IMG/VR virus record: IMGVR_UViG_3300044617_001123
Coordinates: 1 to 38,933 of that record
Length of the DNA: 38,933 nucleotides
Source of the DNA: a virus
Reading direction: 5' to 3' (one strand)
Made by a program: the position numbers and the translations under genes. The notes below the pieces were generated by a model. It saw only the letters and a program-made list of their open reading frames with translations, had not been told where the DNA came from and did not search any database. This document shows positions 1 to 8,898 of this stretch, in pieces; positions within the stretch are counted from its first letter, which is position 1; each line of letters begins with the position of its first letter.

Positions 1-150
1 GTACGTTTTCTAGCACCGGAAGTACCAGCCAGCTTGCCGGATGCGGTGGCCCCGGTGTCGATGGCTTCTGCGGCGGCGGCGGTGGTGGTGCCAGCGGTAC
101 AAGCTCGCAAGCCGGTGCCGGTAGCTCTGGCGGTGGTAACGGTGGTTTGA
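1..150. repeat. Terminal direct repeat, left copy (contig overlap)
   Basis: The first 150 bases match the last 150 (38784-38933) at every position except 24, which is A here and G at 38807. The glycine-rich reading frame entering at the right end continues in phase here, so the window is a circular or circularly permuted genome opened at an arbitrary point. The mismatch changes a Thr codon (here) to Ala (right end). It is either real population variation or an assembly error. Confidence 0.95.
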
Positions 151-266
151 ACGCTGGCGGCACTGCTGCATCAGCCAACTCCGGCTCGGGTGGTGGTGGG
201 TCTGGGTCTGCCGCTGCCGGTGGTGCTGGTGGATCGGGCCGCGCCCGTGTCTGGTGGTTTGAATAA
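1..266 (+). CDS. Tail fibre/adhesin, glycine-rich, C-terminal part (continues from the right end)
   Basis: This is the 3' part of the gene that starts at 38270. The first two bases complete a codon begun at the other end, and whole codons run from position 3 to a TAA at 264-266. The encoded tail is very rich in Gly, Ala and Ser and ends with the aromatic segment RVWWFE. Glycine-rich C-termini of this type form polyglycine-II-like packed tips in several phage adhesins and touch the host receptor. Joined to the right-end part the protein is 259 residues. The fibre-chaperone-like gene starts 10 bases downstream. Confidence 0.8.
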   Translation, partial: TFSSTGSTSQLAGCGGPGVDGFCGGGGGGASGTSSQAGAGSSGGGNGGLNAGGTAASANSGSGGGGSGSAAAGGAGGSGRARVWWFE

Positions 267-275
267 GAGGTTGAA

Positions 276-740
276 ATGCAATACGCACTGATCAAAGATG
301 GCGTTGTGCAGAACATCATCGTTGCCGATGAATCGTTTGTTTCCCTCATCCGTAGCGAATGGGATCGTGTCGAACCATTGGACAACAAAGCCGGGATCGG
401 TTGGGGGTGGAATGACGGCTTCATCGCCCCGCCTGAGCCGCCATTCGTCCCCGAAGTCAAAACACCAGAGCAAGTCAAGCTGGAGATTGTTGACGCCGTG
501 CAAAACCGCCTTGATGCGTTTGCTCAGACGCGAAACTATGACGGCATCCTGAGCGCCTGCACCTACGTCAATAGCACGGTGCCAAAGTTCGCAGCCGAAG
601 GGCAGTACGCAGTCAACGCCCGCGACGCAGCCTGGGCCACTTGCTACCAGATCATGACTGCCGTGCAGGCGGGCCAGCGCCCCATGCCCACTGTGGAACA
701 GGTTTTGTCAGAGCTTCCCGCCCTGGCGTGGCCTAACTAA
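276..740 (+). CDS. Probable tail fibre assembly protein (chaperone)
   Basis: This 154-residue protein follows the fibre gene directly, with an AGAGG ribosome site six bases before its ATG. It opens MQYALIKDGVVQNIIVADE, a pattern typical of small proteins encoded just after phage fibres, and a proline-rich middle (PPEPPFVPE) separates it from an alpha-helical C-terminal half of DUF4376 type. Such proteins help the fibre trimerise and are usually absent from the virion. The assignment rests on position and overall style. It could alternatively be a minor fibre-associated structural protein. Confidence 0.6.
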   Translation: MQYALIKDGVVQNIIVADESFVSLIRSEWDRVEPLDNKAGIGWGWNDGFIAPPEPPFVPEVKTPEQVKLEIVDAVQNRLDAFAQTRNYDGILSACTYVNSTVPKFAAEGQYAVNARDAAWATCYQIMTAVQAGQRPMPTVEQVLSELPALAWPN

Positions 741-756
741 CGAGGCCAAATAAGCC

Positions 757-2517
757 ATGCCGCTCGTCAAACTGCCAGACACGGGAAAAGGGGTGAACCT
801 TGATCTCACCCCCGAAGAACTGGCCCCCGGCATCTGGTCATCCTGCCAAAACATGAGGTTCGGGAACGGGTATGCACAGCGGTTCAACGGTACGTCCCGA
901 ATCTTCGATACACCGACTGTCACGCCGTACTACATAGCCTCGTACCTCACGCCCACCAAGCGTTATTGGGTTCATGCGGGTACTGGTAAAGCCTTTGCAG
1001 ACGATGGCACGACACGGACAGAAATCACCCGAAGGAACACGCTTGCATTGACGTCGATTACCTACGTCACTACCACGGCCACGGTCACAACCACTGCCGC
1101 GCACGGCTTGTCCACGGGTAATTCAGTGACGGTGGTAGGTGCTACGCCCACGGCCTACAACGGCACATTCACCATTACGGTGACGGGTGCCAGCACGTTC
1201 ACCTACACGATGGCATCGAACCCCGGTGCCAATGCCACGCTCACCAGCGCAGTTTTGTACACCACTGCAAACAACTACACAGGGGCGCGGGATGATCGAT
1301 GGAGCGGTGGGGTGTTCGGTGGTGTTTTGGTAATGAATAACGGGGTTGACGTACCTCAGTATTGGGCCGCAGATGCTCACCCCCTCAGAACCCTCACAGG
1401 ATGGGATACCAACTGGCGCGCACAAGTCATTGTGCCGTTCAAGTCGTATTTAGTCGCATTGGACATTACAAAATCGGGTACTCGGTTCGGATCAATGGTG
1501 AAGTGGTCTGCCGAAGGTGCGCCCGGCTCCATCCCCTCATCGTGGGATGCGACAGACGGTACCAAAAACGCGGGCGAAAGTGATCTTGCGGAAACGCCCG
1601 ATACCTTGGTGGACGCGCTTCCATTGGGTGACGCGCTGATCATCTACAAGCAGTTTTCGATGTACGCCATGCGCCTCATCGGTGGCGATTTCATCTTCCA
1701 ATTCCAAAAGCTCCCCGGGGAATCCGGGATGCTTTTTAGAGGCTGCGCGGTAAACACGCCCCTGGGCCATGTCGTGTTGACGGCTGGGGATGTGGTGATC
1801 AACAGCGGCCAAGGTGTTCAATCCATCGCTGATGGGCAGATTCGCCGATACATCTTCTCCAACATCGACAGCACCAACTATCAGCGTGCGTTTGTCACAA
1901 AAAACCCGCAGCGCAATGAAGTGCTGATTTGCTTCCCCGAAGTCGGGCAGCAGTCATGCACCAAAGCAGCCGTGTGGAACTGGAAGGATAAAACCTGGGG
2001 CTTACGCGACTTGGTTAACGCCAATTACGGCGCTACAGGTCTGATCGAAAACGTTGCATTCACCACTTGGGCAGACGATACTGAAACCTGGGAACTCGAT
2101 TCAACCACGTGGAACGAGAACGCCTACAGCCCCAACGAATCCCGCCTTTTGTTTGCAGAAAACTCGCGCATTTCCGCGTTTGACGTGTCCTCCAGTGATG
2201 ATGGTGCGACCGCACTGCCTGGGGTTTTGGAGCGCACAGGAATGCCGCTGGACGACGCAACCATACTCAAGCTGATTCGATCGGTTTATGCGCGCATCGA
2301 CGCACCATCGGGGGCGGTGATTACGTTCCAAGTGGGGGGCGCGTTGTATCCCGATTCGCCTATCACCTGGTCATCGCCGGTACAGATCAACGGTGGACAA
2401 GCCATCAAGGCAGACAGCTTTGCATCGGGGCGGTTCCTGGGCTTGCGGATTTCCTGCTCTGCCCCATGGAGAATGCGATCGGTTGATATGGACGTTCAAC
2501 CAATGGGGGCGTTTTGA
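757..2517 (+). CDS. Tail hub/stabilisation protein (P22 gp10-like nozzle)
   Basis: A 586-residue late protein. The N-terminus (residues 1-60, LPDTGKGVNLDLTPEELAPGIWSSCQNMRF) resembles the start of podovirus packaged-DNA stabilisation or nozzle proteins, where beta-strand blades follow a short conserved entry. Residues about 90-170 form a Thr/Val-rich beta-sandwich-like insert (repeated TTTATV and GAS-TFTYT segments) as found inside many tail proteins. The remainder is beta-rich with recurring W and NP turns, consistent with a propeller. It would sit below the portal and adaptor and close the channel. Its TGA overlaps the ATG of the next gene. The family call is by resemblance only. Confidence 0.6.
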   Translation: MPLVKLPDTGKGVNLDLTPEELAPGIWSSCQNMRFGNGYAQRFNGTSRIFDTPTVTPYYIASYLTPTKRYWVHAGTGKAFADDGTTRTEITRRNTLALTSITYVTTTATVTTTAAHGLSTGNSVTVVGATPTAYNGTFTITVTGASTFTYTMASNPGANATLTSAVLYTTANNYTGARDDRWSGGVFGGVLVMNNGVDVPQYWAADAHPLRTLTGWDTNWRAQVIVPFKSYLVALDITKSGTRFGSMVKWSAEGAPGSIPSSWDATDGTKNAGESDLAETPDTLVDALPLGDALIIYKQFSMYAMRLIGGDFIFQFQKLPGESGMLFRGCAVNTPLGHVVLTAGDVVINSGQGVQSIADGQIRRYIFSNIDSTNYQRAFVTKNPQRNEVLICFPEVGQQSCTKAAVWNWKDKTWGLRDLVNANYGATGLIENVAFTTWADDTETWELDSTTWNENAYSPNESRLLFAENSRISAFDVSSSDDGATALPGVLERTGMPLDDATILKLIRSVYARIDAPSGAVITFQVGGALYPDSPITWSSPVQINGGQAIKADSFASGRFLGLRISCSAPWRMRSVDMDVQPMGAF

Positions 2518-2762
2518 TGTACGCGCCGCGCCAGTTCCCCATTACGCCGGATCAACTACCAGACTACGTTCAGCAAGAGTTCCAAAACGTGGCTAGAGCG
2601 TTTGTCGATCCGGAGGACTTTTTGCAATTGAACATCACCACAGTCGCCCCAGCCAAACCGCGCAGGGGCCAGTATTACCACGCAGACGGTGTGAACTGGA
2701 ACCCCGGTTCCGGTGAGGGGCTGTACCGATACACGGGAACGGCGTGGGTTTTTGTCGGATAA
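2517..2762 (+). CDS. Small virion-associated protein, unknown
   Basis: An 81-residue protein whose ATG overlaps the stop of the tail hub gene (TGATG), so translation is coupled. The sequence shows a helical first half (PDQLPDYVQQEFQNVARAF) and a second half with aromatic/glycine turns (YHADGVNWNPGSGEG, YRYTGTAW) like the small beta modules attached to fibres or hubs. No family is recognised. Its place between the hub and the ejection-protein genes suggests a structural or assembly part. Confidence 0.65.
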   Translation: MYAPRQFPITPDQLPDYVQQEFQNVARAFVDPEDFLQLNITTVAPAKPRRGQYYHADGVNWNPGSGEGLYRYTGTAWVFVG

Positions 2763-2775
2763 AGAAGGAGCATAT

Positions 2776-4314
2776 ATGTCAGACGGTTTTGATTGGGCAC
2801 GCAATTGGGGCATGGGAGGTGTTAGCGGCCCCGCTCCAGCCCCCGCAGCAAGCGGCAACTACGGCGCATGGCCCGCTGGCCCAGCTCCTGTAGCAGGCGG
2901 CAGTTATGGCGCTTTCCCGGCTGGCCCGTCTGCTTGGAGTCAACCCTCACCAGCCCAGCCTGACTATATGGGGATGGGTGGTGGTGAAATTTACAACACC
3001 AAGGGCGCTCAGCCCGGTGGGCCATCGGGCTACAACCCATCCACCGATTACTACGGGATGGGCACTACGGCCACCTTCGGGGCCGCGTACAAGCCGCCAG
3101 ACTGGATGAGGACGGCGGGCCTTGATTTCATGCAGGACAGAAACGCCACCAACGCATTCTTTGCCGCCAACCCCCAATACGCTGAAGATTGGCAGCGCAT
3201 CACTTCGGGGGGGAACTCTGCATTCTCGACAGACGGAACCAGTCTGATCAAGACCAATTTCAGCAGCATGTCCCCTGAGGCAGCGGCGCATTACGCAAAG
3301 AACCCTTACGAACTATTGGCCGCTGAAGGGTTCGGCATGGATCCGACGCTCCAATACCTCAACTACTACAAGGGGCCGGGTGCGATTGGTGTGGACGGTA
3401 AGCGCACCAACGTGACTGAGTTCATGACAAAAAACCGATGGACACCCAACGGCATCGTTGCTAATAACAACGTCGCCAGTCTGGCTAACACTCCATTCGG
3501 CGCGGGATATCAATCTTTCCTCGGAGCTGGTGGGAAAGGTGGGCAAGGTGTCTCGCCTGGACAGGTGTACAACAACAAACCATTGCAGGTGGGAGGTGGT
3601 GGAAGCTCCATCGGTGGCGGTGGCAGTTCCATGGGCGGTGGATATTCCGGCGGTGGTGGCGGTGGAATGTCCTCTACCGGCGGGCAGAACCCCTACAGTC
3701 AAACCCTGTCAGACATGCTTGCGAGCACGATGACAAACAACTGGCAGCGCCGCATTGCCCCTCAACTGGCATCGCAAGCAGTCGCAGCTGGTGGGTTCGG
3801 TGGATCGCGTCAGGGTGTCCTAGAAGCCAACAGCGCCAACGATCTCAATTTGGGGATTGGCAACGCACTGGCAAACCTTGCCAGCAACAATTTCAACACC
3901 TCGACAAATTACGATCTGGGCATGGCAAACAACGCCCTCGGGTACGCCAACAACGCCCTCGGGTACGCCAACCTGGATCGAGGTATCAACAACGATAACC
4001 TCAACTGGCAATTGCAAGGCGCAAACCTTGGCATGACGATGCAGGATCGCATGCTGGCGCAAATGCAAATGGCTCTGGGCCTGGGGACAAACATCCAGAA
4101 CACCCCTATTAACTACTGGAGCCAGTTTGCCAATCAGTACAACGGGATCGGGCAGGGCTACGGCACCACAACCGGCAATGCAAGCCAGTCAGGCAACCCG
4201 GCGCTGGCTGCGCTGGCCGGTGCTCAATTGGGTAGCCGTATTGGGAACACGTGGGGCGGTGGCTCAAACCCAAGCACTGATTGGTTCACGGGTAACCGTG
4301 GCATGGCCGACTGA
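2776..4314 (+). CDS. Internal virion/ejection protein, Gly- and Asn-rich
   Basis: A 512-residue protein with an AAGGAG ribosome site before ATG 2776. Three parts can be seen: a Pro/Ala/Gly-rich N-terminus (about 1-110), a folded middle with many aromatic residues, and, after a GGGGSS/GGG linker near residue 290, a C-terminal part rich in NA, NN and LG repeats with amphipathic helices. A perfect 21-bp tandem duplication (3928-3969) encodes NNALGYA twice. It is the first of four low-complexity late genes lying between tail and lysis genes, the place where podoviruses keep the proteins injected with DNA. Exact role unknown. Confidence 0.55.
   Translation: MSDGFDWARNWGMGGVSGPAPAPAASGNYGAWPAGPAPVAGGSYGAFPAGPSAWSQPSPAQPDYMGMGGGEIYNTKGAQPGGPSGYNPSTDYYGMGTTATFGAAYKPPDWMRTAGLDFMQDRNATNAFFAANPQYAEDWQRITSGGNSAFSTDGTSLIKTNFSSMSPEAAAHYAKNPYELLAAEGFGMDPTLQYLNYYKGPGAIGVDGKRTNVTEFMTKNRWTPNGIVANNNVASLANTPFGAGYQSFLGAGGKGGQGVSPGQVYNNKPLQVGGGGSSIGGGGSSMGGGYSGGGGGGMSSTGGQNPYSQTLSDMLASTMTNNWQRRIAPQLASQAVAAGGFGGSRQGVLEANSANDLNLGIGNALANLASNNFNTSTNYDLGMANNALGYANNALGYANLDRGINNDNLNWQLQGANLGMTMQDRMLAQMQMALGLGTNIQNTPINYWSQFANQYNGIGQGYGTTTGNASQSGNPALAALAGAQLGSRIGNTWGGGSNPSTDWFTGNRGMAD
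3928..3969 (+). repeat. Perfect 21-bp tandem duplication inside a virion gene
   Basis: Two identical 21-base units, each encoding NNALGYA, sit head to tail in frame at 3928-3948 and 3949-3969. Because the unit is a multiple of three, copy-number change would lengthen or shorten the protein without breaking it. The lack of any difference between the copies suggests a recent duplication. Confidence 0.9.
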
Positions 4315-4368
4315 TGCACTACACGCCGTCAACCATCCAAGACGTAACAACAGAAAAGGAAAATTGAA

Positions 4369-5028
4369 ATGCTAGGAGCAATTCTCGGCCCTATCGCGGG
4401 CGCATTGGCTGGCGGTTTGATGGGCGGCGATGATAGCGGTCAACAGCAAACCGCCACAAAAGAGCCGTGGGCACCAGCTCGCAAACCCCTCATCAACTCC
4501 CTCAACACCGGGCAAGAACTCGAGCGGTACTACCAGCAAAACCCGTTTAATGCGATCCAGCAAACAGCGTATCAAAACCTGTTCGGCGACTTGGATGCAT
4601 TCCGCGGGCAAAACGCTGGAGTCATGGACTTTGCCAATCGCCTGATGGGTACCAACTACTCGCGCTCTGGCGCACCTGGGCAGGTGGGCGGCATGGCCGG
4701 GATGCTCAACAACACCATGCGCCAGCCACCAATGGGGCGCGGCGGCATGGGTGCTGTGTCTGGCCTGCTCGGGCCTGGGGGTGGCATGGGTGGCATGGGT
4801 GGCATGGGTGGTGGCATGGGCGGCGGCCCGTTCGCCGTGCCGCAGTCGCGCCCATTTGGGTTACTCGACTTCGCTGCGCTTAACCCCTACACCAGCGGCG
4901 CAGTCAAGCCAACCGACAAACCCAACATCGAATCCGACGAGGAAAGAATCCGCAGAATGTTCGATGAGGAACGCGCCAGGCGAGAAGCAGAGTTTAACTA
5001 CGGCAATCGCGGAGACGGAGGAGCTTAA
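4369..5028 (+). CDS. Internal virion protein with hydrophobic N-terminus
   Basis: A 219-residue protein. Residues 1-20 (LGAILGPIAGALAGGLMGG) form a glycine-zipper-like hydrophobic segment, the kind seen in ejection proteins that enter the host envelope. A Gln/Asn-rich helical part follows, then a Met-Gly repeat (GGMGG units, residues about 120-152) and an acidic/basic helical tail (ESDEERIRRMFDEERARR). It lies between the two larger internal-protein candidates, and its end supplies the GGAGGAG ribosome site of the gene at 5031. Function is inferred from composition and position. Confidence 0.5.
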   Translation: MLGAILGPIAGALAGGLMGGDDSGQQQTATKEPWAPARKPLINSLNTGQELERYYQQNPFNAIQQTAYQNLFGDLDAFRGQNAGVMDFANRLMGTNYSRSGAPGQVGGMAGMLNNTMRQPPMGRGGMGAVSGLLGPGGGMGGMGGMGGGMGGGPFAVPQSRPFGLLDFAALNPYTSGAVKPTDKPNIESDEERIRRMFDEERARREAEFNYGNRGDGGA

Positions 5029-5030
5029 AC

Positions 5031-6404
5031 ATGCCAGGACTACTCGACTTCGGCGGGGATCAACCCGGTGGCCTGCTCGGCGGGCTTTTCAACGATCCGG
5101 GGGCACGGATCGGGCTATCACTGCTTGCGGCATCGTCGCCCAAGCTGCGAGGGCTTGGCGATGTCATAAACAACTTTGACCGCCAGCAGGCATACCAGCA
5201 AGAGGCGGCTTGGATGAAAACCGTTCGTGATCGCAAGACGAAGGAATGGGGGCGCGAGGATGCGGCGGCAGAACGCGCAGCACAGGTGCAGGCCGCTATA
5301 CCGGGGCTGTTCGGCACCACAACGCAAGGATCAGTATCGACTCCGAGTGTTGGCGGTATTCCGTTCTTTTCGCAGGGCACCAACGTAGATCGGCCCAGCA
5401 TGAAAACGGGCGGTTTCAATGTGCAGGAAGCGCTGCGGCTGGGTATGACGCCCAGGCAAATCCAAGAGTTTGCAGAACTGGAGAATGTCGGTCGTCAAGA
5501 AGTGGCGCGCACCTTGGAGACTACTGACCAGACAGGTCGCCCCATCACGATCCAGCTCGACAAGTTTGGCAATCGCATTGGCGATGGTATGAACCAGTGG
5601 AAGGCACCGATGGTCGTGAACCAAGGAGATCGCCAAACCTTCTTTGATCCCGCCACTCGTCAGACTGTTGGCAGTCTGGGAATCAATATGTCGCAAGCAG
5701 AGCGCGACGCATCGGCGCGTGGCTGGGCAGGAAATGCGCTTGCTCGGCAGCGCTTGGAGTTCGATATGGGCGGCGGCGCTGATGTTGGCCCGGGGCAAGC
5801 GGGAATGGTGCGTCAGTTTGGCAAGCCACCAGCCGGATATCGCTGGAAGCCCGATGGCGCTCTAGAGTCGATCCCGGGAGGCCCTACCGACATCAAGGCA
5901 GGCGCAGAAGGTGTGAAGGCCGAACAACGCAAGCAGGCCGCAGAAGGCTCGGCAAGCAATGTGCTTTCTGCCGTCAAGGATGCGAAAGAGTTGGTCGGCG
6001 TAAATACCGCTGGCCTTGGTTCGTCTTTGGCAAAAATCCCCGGCACTGACGCACGCGATCTGAGTTCCAAGCTCGAAACCATCAAGTCCAATTTGGGCTT
6101 TGATCGTTTGCAACAGATGCGCGACATGTCACCTACGGGTGGCGCTTTGGGGTCAATGGCGGTGCAGGAGCTGATCGCATTGCAGGCCACAGTGGCCTCA
6201 CTGGATCAAGGCCAAAGTCGCGCAGAGCTTACGAAGTCGCTCAACAAGATCGAAAAGCACTACAACAACTGGCTTGGCGTGATGAATGGTCAAGCGCCAA
6301 AAGCACCAGCCAGGTCGGGTGAATTGGGCAGCGGATCTATGCCACCGCCTAACGTGTCCATGCGCTGGAATCCTGCGACTCGAACTCTCGAAAGGGTGAA
6401 CTGA
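5031..6404 (+). CDS. Internal virion/ejection protein
   Basis: A 457-residue protein starting two bases after the previous stop. It begins with LLDFGG and GLLGGLF turns, then a charged helical segment (RQQAYQQEAAWMKTVRDRKTKEWGRED), a central beta-rich part with TGRPITIQLDKFGNRI, and a long Ala/Gln/Lys helical C-terminus (residues about 290-420) ending MRWNPATRTLERVN. That mix of helices and coiled-coil-like stretches fits DNA-ejection proteins of P22/BPP-1-like phages. The TGA overlaps the next ATG (TGATG). No catalytic motif is visible. Confidence 0.5.
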   Translation: MPGLLDFGGDQPGGLLGGLFNDPGARIGLSLLAASSPKLRGLGDVINNFDRQQAYQQEAAWMKTVRDRKTKEWGREDAAAERAAQVQAAIPGLFGTTTQGSVSTPSVGGIPFFSQGTNVDRPSMKTGGFNVQEALRLGMTPRQIQEFAELENVGRQEVARTLETTDQTGRPITIQLDKFGNRIGDGMNQWKAPMVVNQGDRQTFFDPATRQTVGSLGINMSQAERDASARGWAGNALARQRLEFDMGGGADVGPGQAGMVRQFGKPPAGYRWKPDGALESIPGGPTDIKAGAEGVKAEQRKQAAEGSASNVLSAVKDAKELVGVNTAGLGSSLAKIPGTDARDLSSKLETIKSNLGFDRLQQMRDMSPTGGALGSMAVQELIALQATVASLDQGQSRAELTKSLNKIEKHYNNWLGVMNGQAPKAPARSGELGSGSMPPPNVSMRWNPATRTLERVN

Positions 6405-8101
6405 TGCCGCAGTACATCGAAGTGAATGGGCAGACCATCGAATTCCCCGATGGAATGGCGACTGGCGACATTGAGGCCGCAATCAAGAAGAACATGCTTT
6501 CAATTGCGCCTCCCAAGCCCTCGACCGGCCAAGCGGTTGCCCAAGGTGCTGGCAACTTGCTGGCGGGCTTGACACGCGGCGCTGGTTCGATTGGGGCAAC
6601 GCTAGTAGCTCCGTGGGACATCGCCCGGGACGCCATCGCGGGCAAGGGCCTGTCGCTGGAGTCCAACCGCCAACGCCGTGCCGACATGGATGCAGCACTT
6701 GGCGAACTGGGTGCCGACACGAACTCATGGGCCTACAAGGGCGGAAAGCTCGTTGGCGAAGTTGCCGGAACTGCGGGTGTGGGTGGTGCTGTGGCAAACG
6801 TTGCAGGCCGTGGCTTGGGTGCTGTGGCTCCGTCGCTGCTGCCCAAGGCACAACCGCTGCTGAGTGCAATCCAGTCGGGCGGCATGTCTGCACCCGGGGC
6901 CAACCTGCTCACGCGCACCGCAGGCGGGGCCGTCACTGGCGGGGTTACGGCAGCAGCGGTCAACCCGGAAGACGTTGTTTCAGGCGCGCTGGCAGGCGCT
7001 GCGATGCCGGGAGCTGTGCGTGCCTTGGGTTCTGTGGGCTCTGCGGTTGGGCGGCAGCTTCGCCCGGGTGGCGAAAACGCCCAGCTCGCGCGCCGTGCAA
7101 TGGATATGGGTGCGCCATTGGGTATCGCCGATGTGGCAGAAGGCAAGTTCACCAAGGCCGTGCGCTCCGTGCTGAATGACGCGCCATTGACGGGTGGCAT
7201 CGGTGCGGCGCAGAACGATGCGAAGCAAAAGTGGTTCAACCGCGCCGTTGGTGAAGTGTTCGACGCCGCAGACGACAAGCTGACCCCGCAGGTAATGGAC
7301 GCGGCAAAGCAGAAGATGGGCAGCGAGTTTGACCGCATCTGGTCGAACAACTCTCTCAAGGTGGACAACCAGCTTTTGACCACGCTGTCCAAGACTCGCG
7401 CCAATGCGACCATGCTCCCAAAAGCAGAGCGCAGCCGTATCGTGTCCATGCTGGATGACTTGGAGGGCCAAGTTGTGCAGGCCGCTGACGGATCGATGGT
7501 GATCCCGGGTGAAGTGGCGAACCGCTACCAGTCCAGCATTCGCAAGGCATCCGAGAGCGCGCAGGGCTTTTTGAAAAACGACCTTACCAACCTGCGTAAA
7601 GACGTGATCGGCGCTTTCAACCGCTCCGTGTCACCCGAAGACGCCGCAGCCCTCGCGCTCAACCAGCGCAAATACAAAGCCTTCAAGACGGTAGAGCCGC
7701 TGCTAAACAAGGGCGAATTGGGCGTGGCTGGCCGTGAGGCTGGCGACGTGCCCGCCGCGCTGCTTCCGGGTGCTGTATTGCAGTCGTACAAGTCGAATCC
7801 AGCCGGATCGCCTTTGGCCGAGCTGAGCAAGATGGGGTCAAAGTACCTTGTTGACCGCTCACCGCAAACGGGCGGCAGTGCGCGTGCGTTGATCCAAAAC
7901 AGCGCCATCGGTGGTGCATTGGGTGTGGGCATGTTCAGCAATCCCCTGCTGGCTGCTGGCGTGATCCCCGTCGGGATGGGCATGAATCAAGTGCTTGGCT
8001 CGCCCATGCTTGCGCGGGGGCTGCTCTCAGCCCAAGCCCCCCAAATGGGTGGCCTGCTGTCGTTGGGGCAAAAGGTAGCCCCGGTGCTTACCGCCCAGTA
8101 A
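6404..8101 (+). CDS. DNA transfer/ejection protein, Gly-Ala-rich
   Basis: A 565-residue protein and the last of the structural operon. A short N-terminal motif (YIEVNGQTIEFPDGM) recurs in phage ejection proteins and resembles a small beta-hairpin tag. Residues about 45-230 are Ala/Gly-rich with several hydrophobic glycine-zipper segments, a pattern expected of proteins that insert in or cross the host membrane. Residues 240-440 are helical and charged, and the last 70 residues are hydrophobic and Gly-rich again. It ends 80 bases before a strong terminator. Function is inferred. Confidence 0.55.
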   Translation: MPQYIEVNGQTIEFPDGMATGDIEAAIKKNMLSIAPPKPSTGQAVAQGAGNLLAGLTRGAGSIGATLVAPWDIARDAIAGKGLSLESNRQRRADMDAALGELGADTNSWAYKGGKLVGEVAGTAGVGGAVANVAGRGLGAVAPSLLPKAQPLLSAIQSGGMSAPGANLLTRTAGGAVTGGVTAAAVNPEDVVSGALAGAAMPGAVRALGSVGSAVGRQLRPGGENAQLARRAMDMGAPLGIADVAEGKFTKAVRSVLNDAPLTGGIGAAQNDAKQKWFNRAVGEVFDAADDKLTPQVMDAAKQKMGSEFDRIWSNNSLKVDNQLLTTLSKTRANATMLPKAERSRIVSMLDDLEGQVVQAADGSMVIPGEVANRYQSSIRKASESAQGFLKNDLTNLRKDVIGAFNRSVSPEDAAALALNQRKYKAFKTVEPLLNKGELGVAGREAGDVPAALLPGAVLQSYKSNPAGSPLAELSKMGSKYLVDRSPQTGGSARALIQNSAIGGALGVGMFSNPLLAAGVIPVGMGMNQVLGSPMLARGLLSAQAPQMGGLLSLGQKVAPVLTAQ

Positions 8102-8180
8102 AGCCGCGCCAGATGCCGTAGAGGAAGGCAAGCGCACCAATTACGCCTACCTTTAGCCACATCCAATCAGTGAACTCCAT
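8088..8180 (-). CDS. Candidate 30-residue membrane protein, antisense to the operon end
   Basis: On the minus strand an ATG at 8180 opens a 30-codon frame reading MEFTDWMWLKVGVIGALAFL followed by YGIWRGFTGR. It has one clear transmembrane helix (VGVIGALAFLYGIW) flanked by a basic C-terminus. An AGGAG ribosome site lies five bases upstream, inside the stem-loop that on the plus strand is the terminator at 8181-8205. The last 14 bases overlap the 3' end of the ejection-protein gene. Sequence quality and ribosome site argue for a real gene beside the lysis cassette, perhaps a holin accessory. No promoter was identified. Confidence 0.5.
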   Translation of the reverse strand: MEFTDWMWLKVGVIGALAFLYGIWRGFTGR

Positions 8181-8205
8181 GCCCGCTCCTTGCGGGCTTT
8201 TTTTT
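8181..8205 (+). terminator. Rho-independent terminator after the structural operon
   Basis: A GCCCGC stem, TCCTT loop, GCGGGC stem and eight Ts form a strong intrinsic terminator on the plus strand, separating the structural genes from the lysis cassette. Read on the minus strand the same hairpin holds the AGGAG of the small membrane ORF at 8088-8180. Confidence 0.85.
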
Positions 8206-8234
8206 GCCCGCGTCATTCAAGTATAGGGTTATCC

Positions 8235-8441
8235 ATGAGTAGCACACAACACACGGCAGAGGGAGCCGCAGTCATGGCAACAAAAGCAGCCCCACCCGCC
8301 GCAGTCTCCATTGCATCGCTTGCCGGGTATCCGGTATCAGAGTTGGTTTTGTGGGCGACGCTCATTTACACCGTCCTCATGATCGGTCACAAGCTGCTCC
8401 AGATTTGGAAAGACGTCAGGGGCGGGAAGAATGGCAACTAA
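8235..8441 (+). CDS. Holin (single transmembrane segment)
   Basis: A 68-residue protein with an Ala/Thr-rich N-terminus, one membrane helix (residues about 36-55, VSELVLWATLIYTVLMIGHK) and a basic C-terminus (WKDVRGGKNGN). This matches small type-II holins, which collect in the inner membrane and open it at a set time. It is the first gene of a holin-endolysin-Rz/Rz1 cassette and overlaps the endolysin start by 11 bases. A second ATG at 8274 has a better ribosome site (GGGAG) and would give a 55-residue form, so two starts 13 codons apart are possible, as in lambda S. Confidence 0.75.
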   Translation: MSSTQHTAEGAAVMATKAAPPAAVSIASLAGYPVSELVLWATLIYTVLMIGHKLLQIWKDVRGGKNGN

Positions 8442-8898
8442 GGGGCAACTGGCCGCCCGCATCGGCGCGGGTGCTGTCGCCCTTGCTGTGCCGTTGGTGA
8501 TGCATTTCGAGGGCACGGTGTACCGCACCTACAAAGACCCGATAGGCATTCTCACAAGTTGCACGGGGCACACCGGGCCTGAGTTGATGCTGGGCCAGAC
8601 TTGGACGCAACAGCAGTGCGACCAGCAGCTTTATGGCGACTTGCTCAAACACGCCTCCGCTCTCGATTGCGTCAAAACACCCATGACGGACGGTCAGAAA
8701 GCAGCGTTTCTGAGTTTTGCCTTCAACGTGGGCAACGGCAATTTCTGCAAGTCCACGCTTGTCCGCAAGGCCAATCAAGGCGATATGCGTGGGGCTTGTG
8801 CAGAGCTATCCCGCTGGACGTATGCCGGTGGGCAAGAGTTACCCGGCCTCATTCGTCGCAGGGCGGCAGAGCGGGCCATGTGTGAGGGCAAAGCATGA
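8431..8898 (+). CDS. SAR endolysin, GH24 lysozyme (R21-like)
   Basis: A 155-residue muramidase that cleaves the peptidoglycan glycan strand. The catalytic triad has T4/P21 spacing: E27 in HFEG, D36 in KDPIGI and T42 in LTSC, followed by the GHTG turn. Residues 7-23 (LAARIGAGAVALAVPLV) form a weak, Ala/Gly-rich hydrophobic segment with no cleavage site, the mark of a signal-arrest-release anchor that holds the enzyme inactive in the membrane until the holin depolarises the cell. It lies between holin and Rz with overlapping ends. Confidence 0.9.
   Translation: MATKGQLAARIGAGAVALAVPLVMHFEGTVYRTYKDPIGILTSCTGHTGPELMLGQTWTQQQCDQQLYGDLLKHASALDCVKTPMTDGQKAAFLSFAFNVGNGNFCKSTLVRKANQGDMRGACAELSRWTYAGGQELPGLIRRRAAERAMCEGKA

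Noticed and set aside
6733-7449. A 238-codon minus-strand frame
   Set aside because: Antisense shadow of the Gly/Ala-rich ejection-protein gene.
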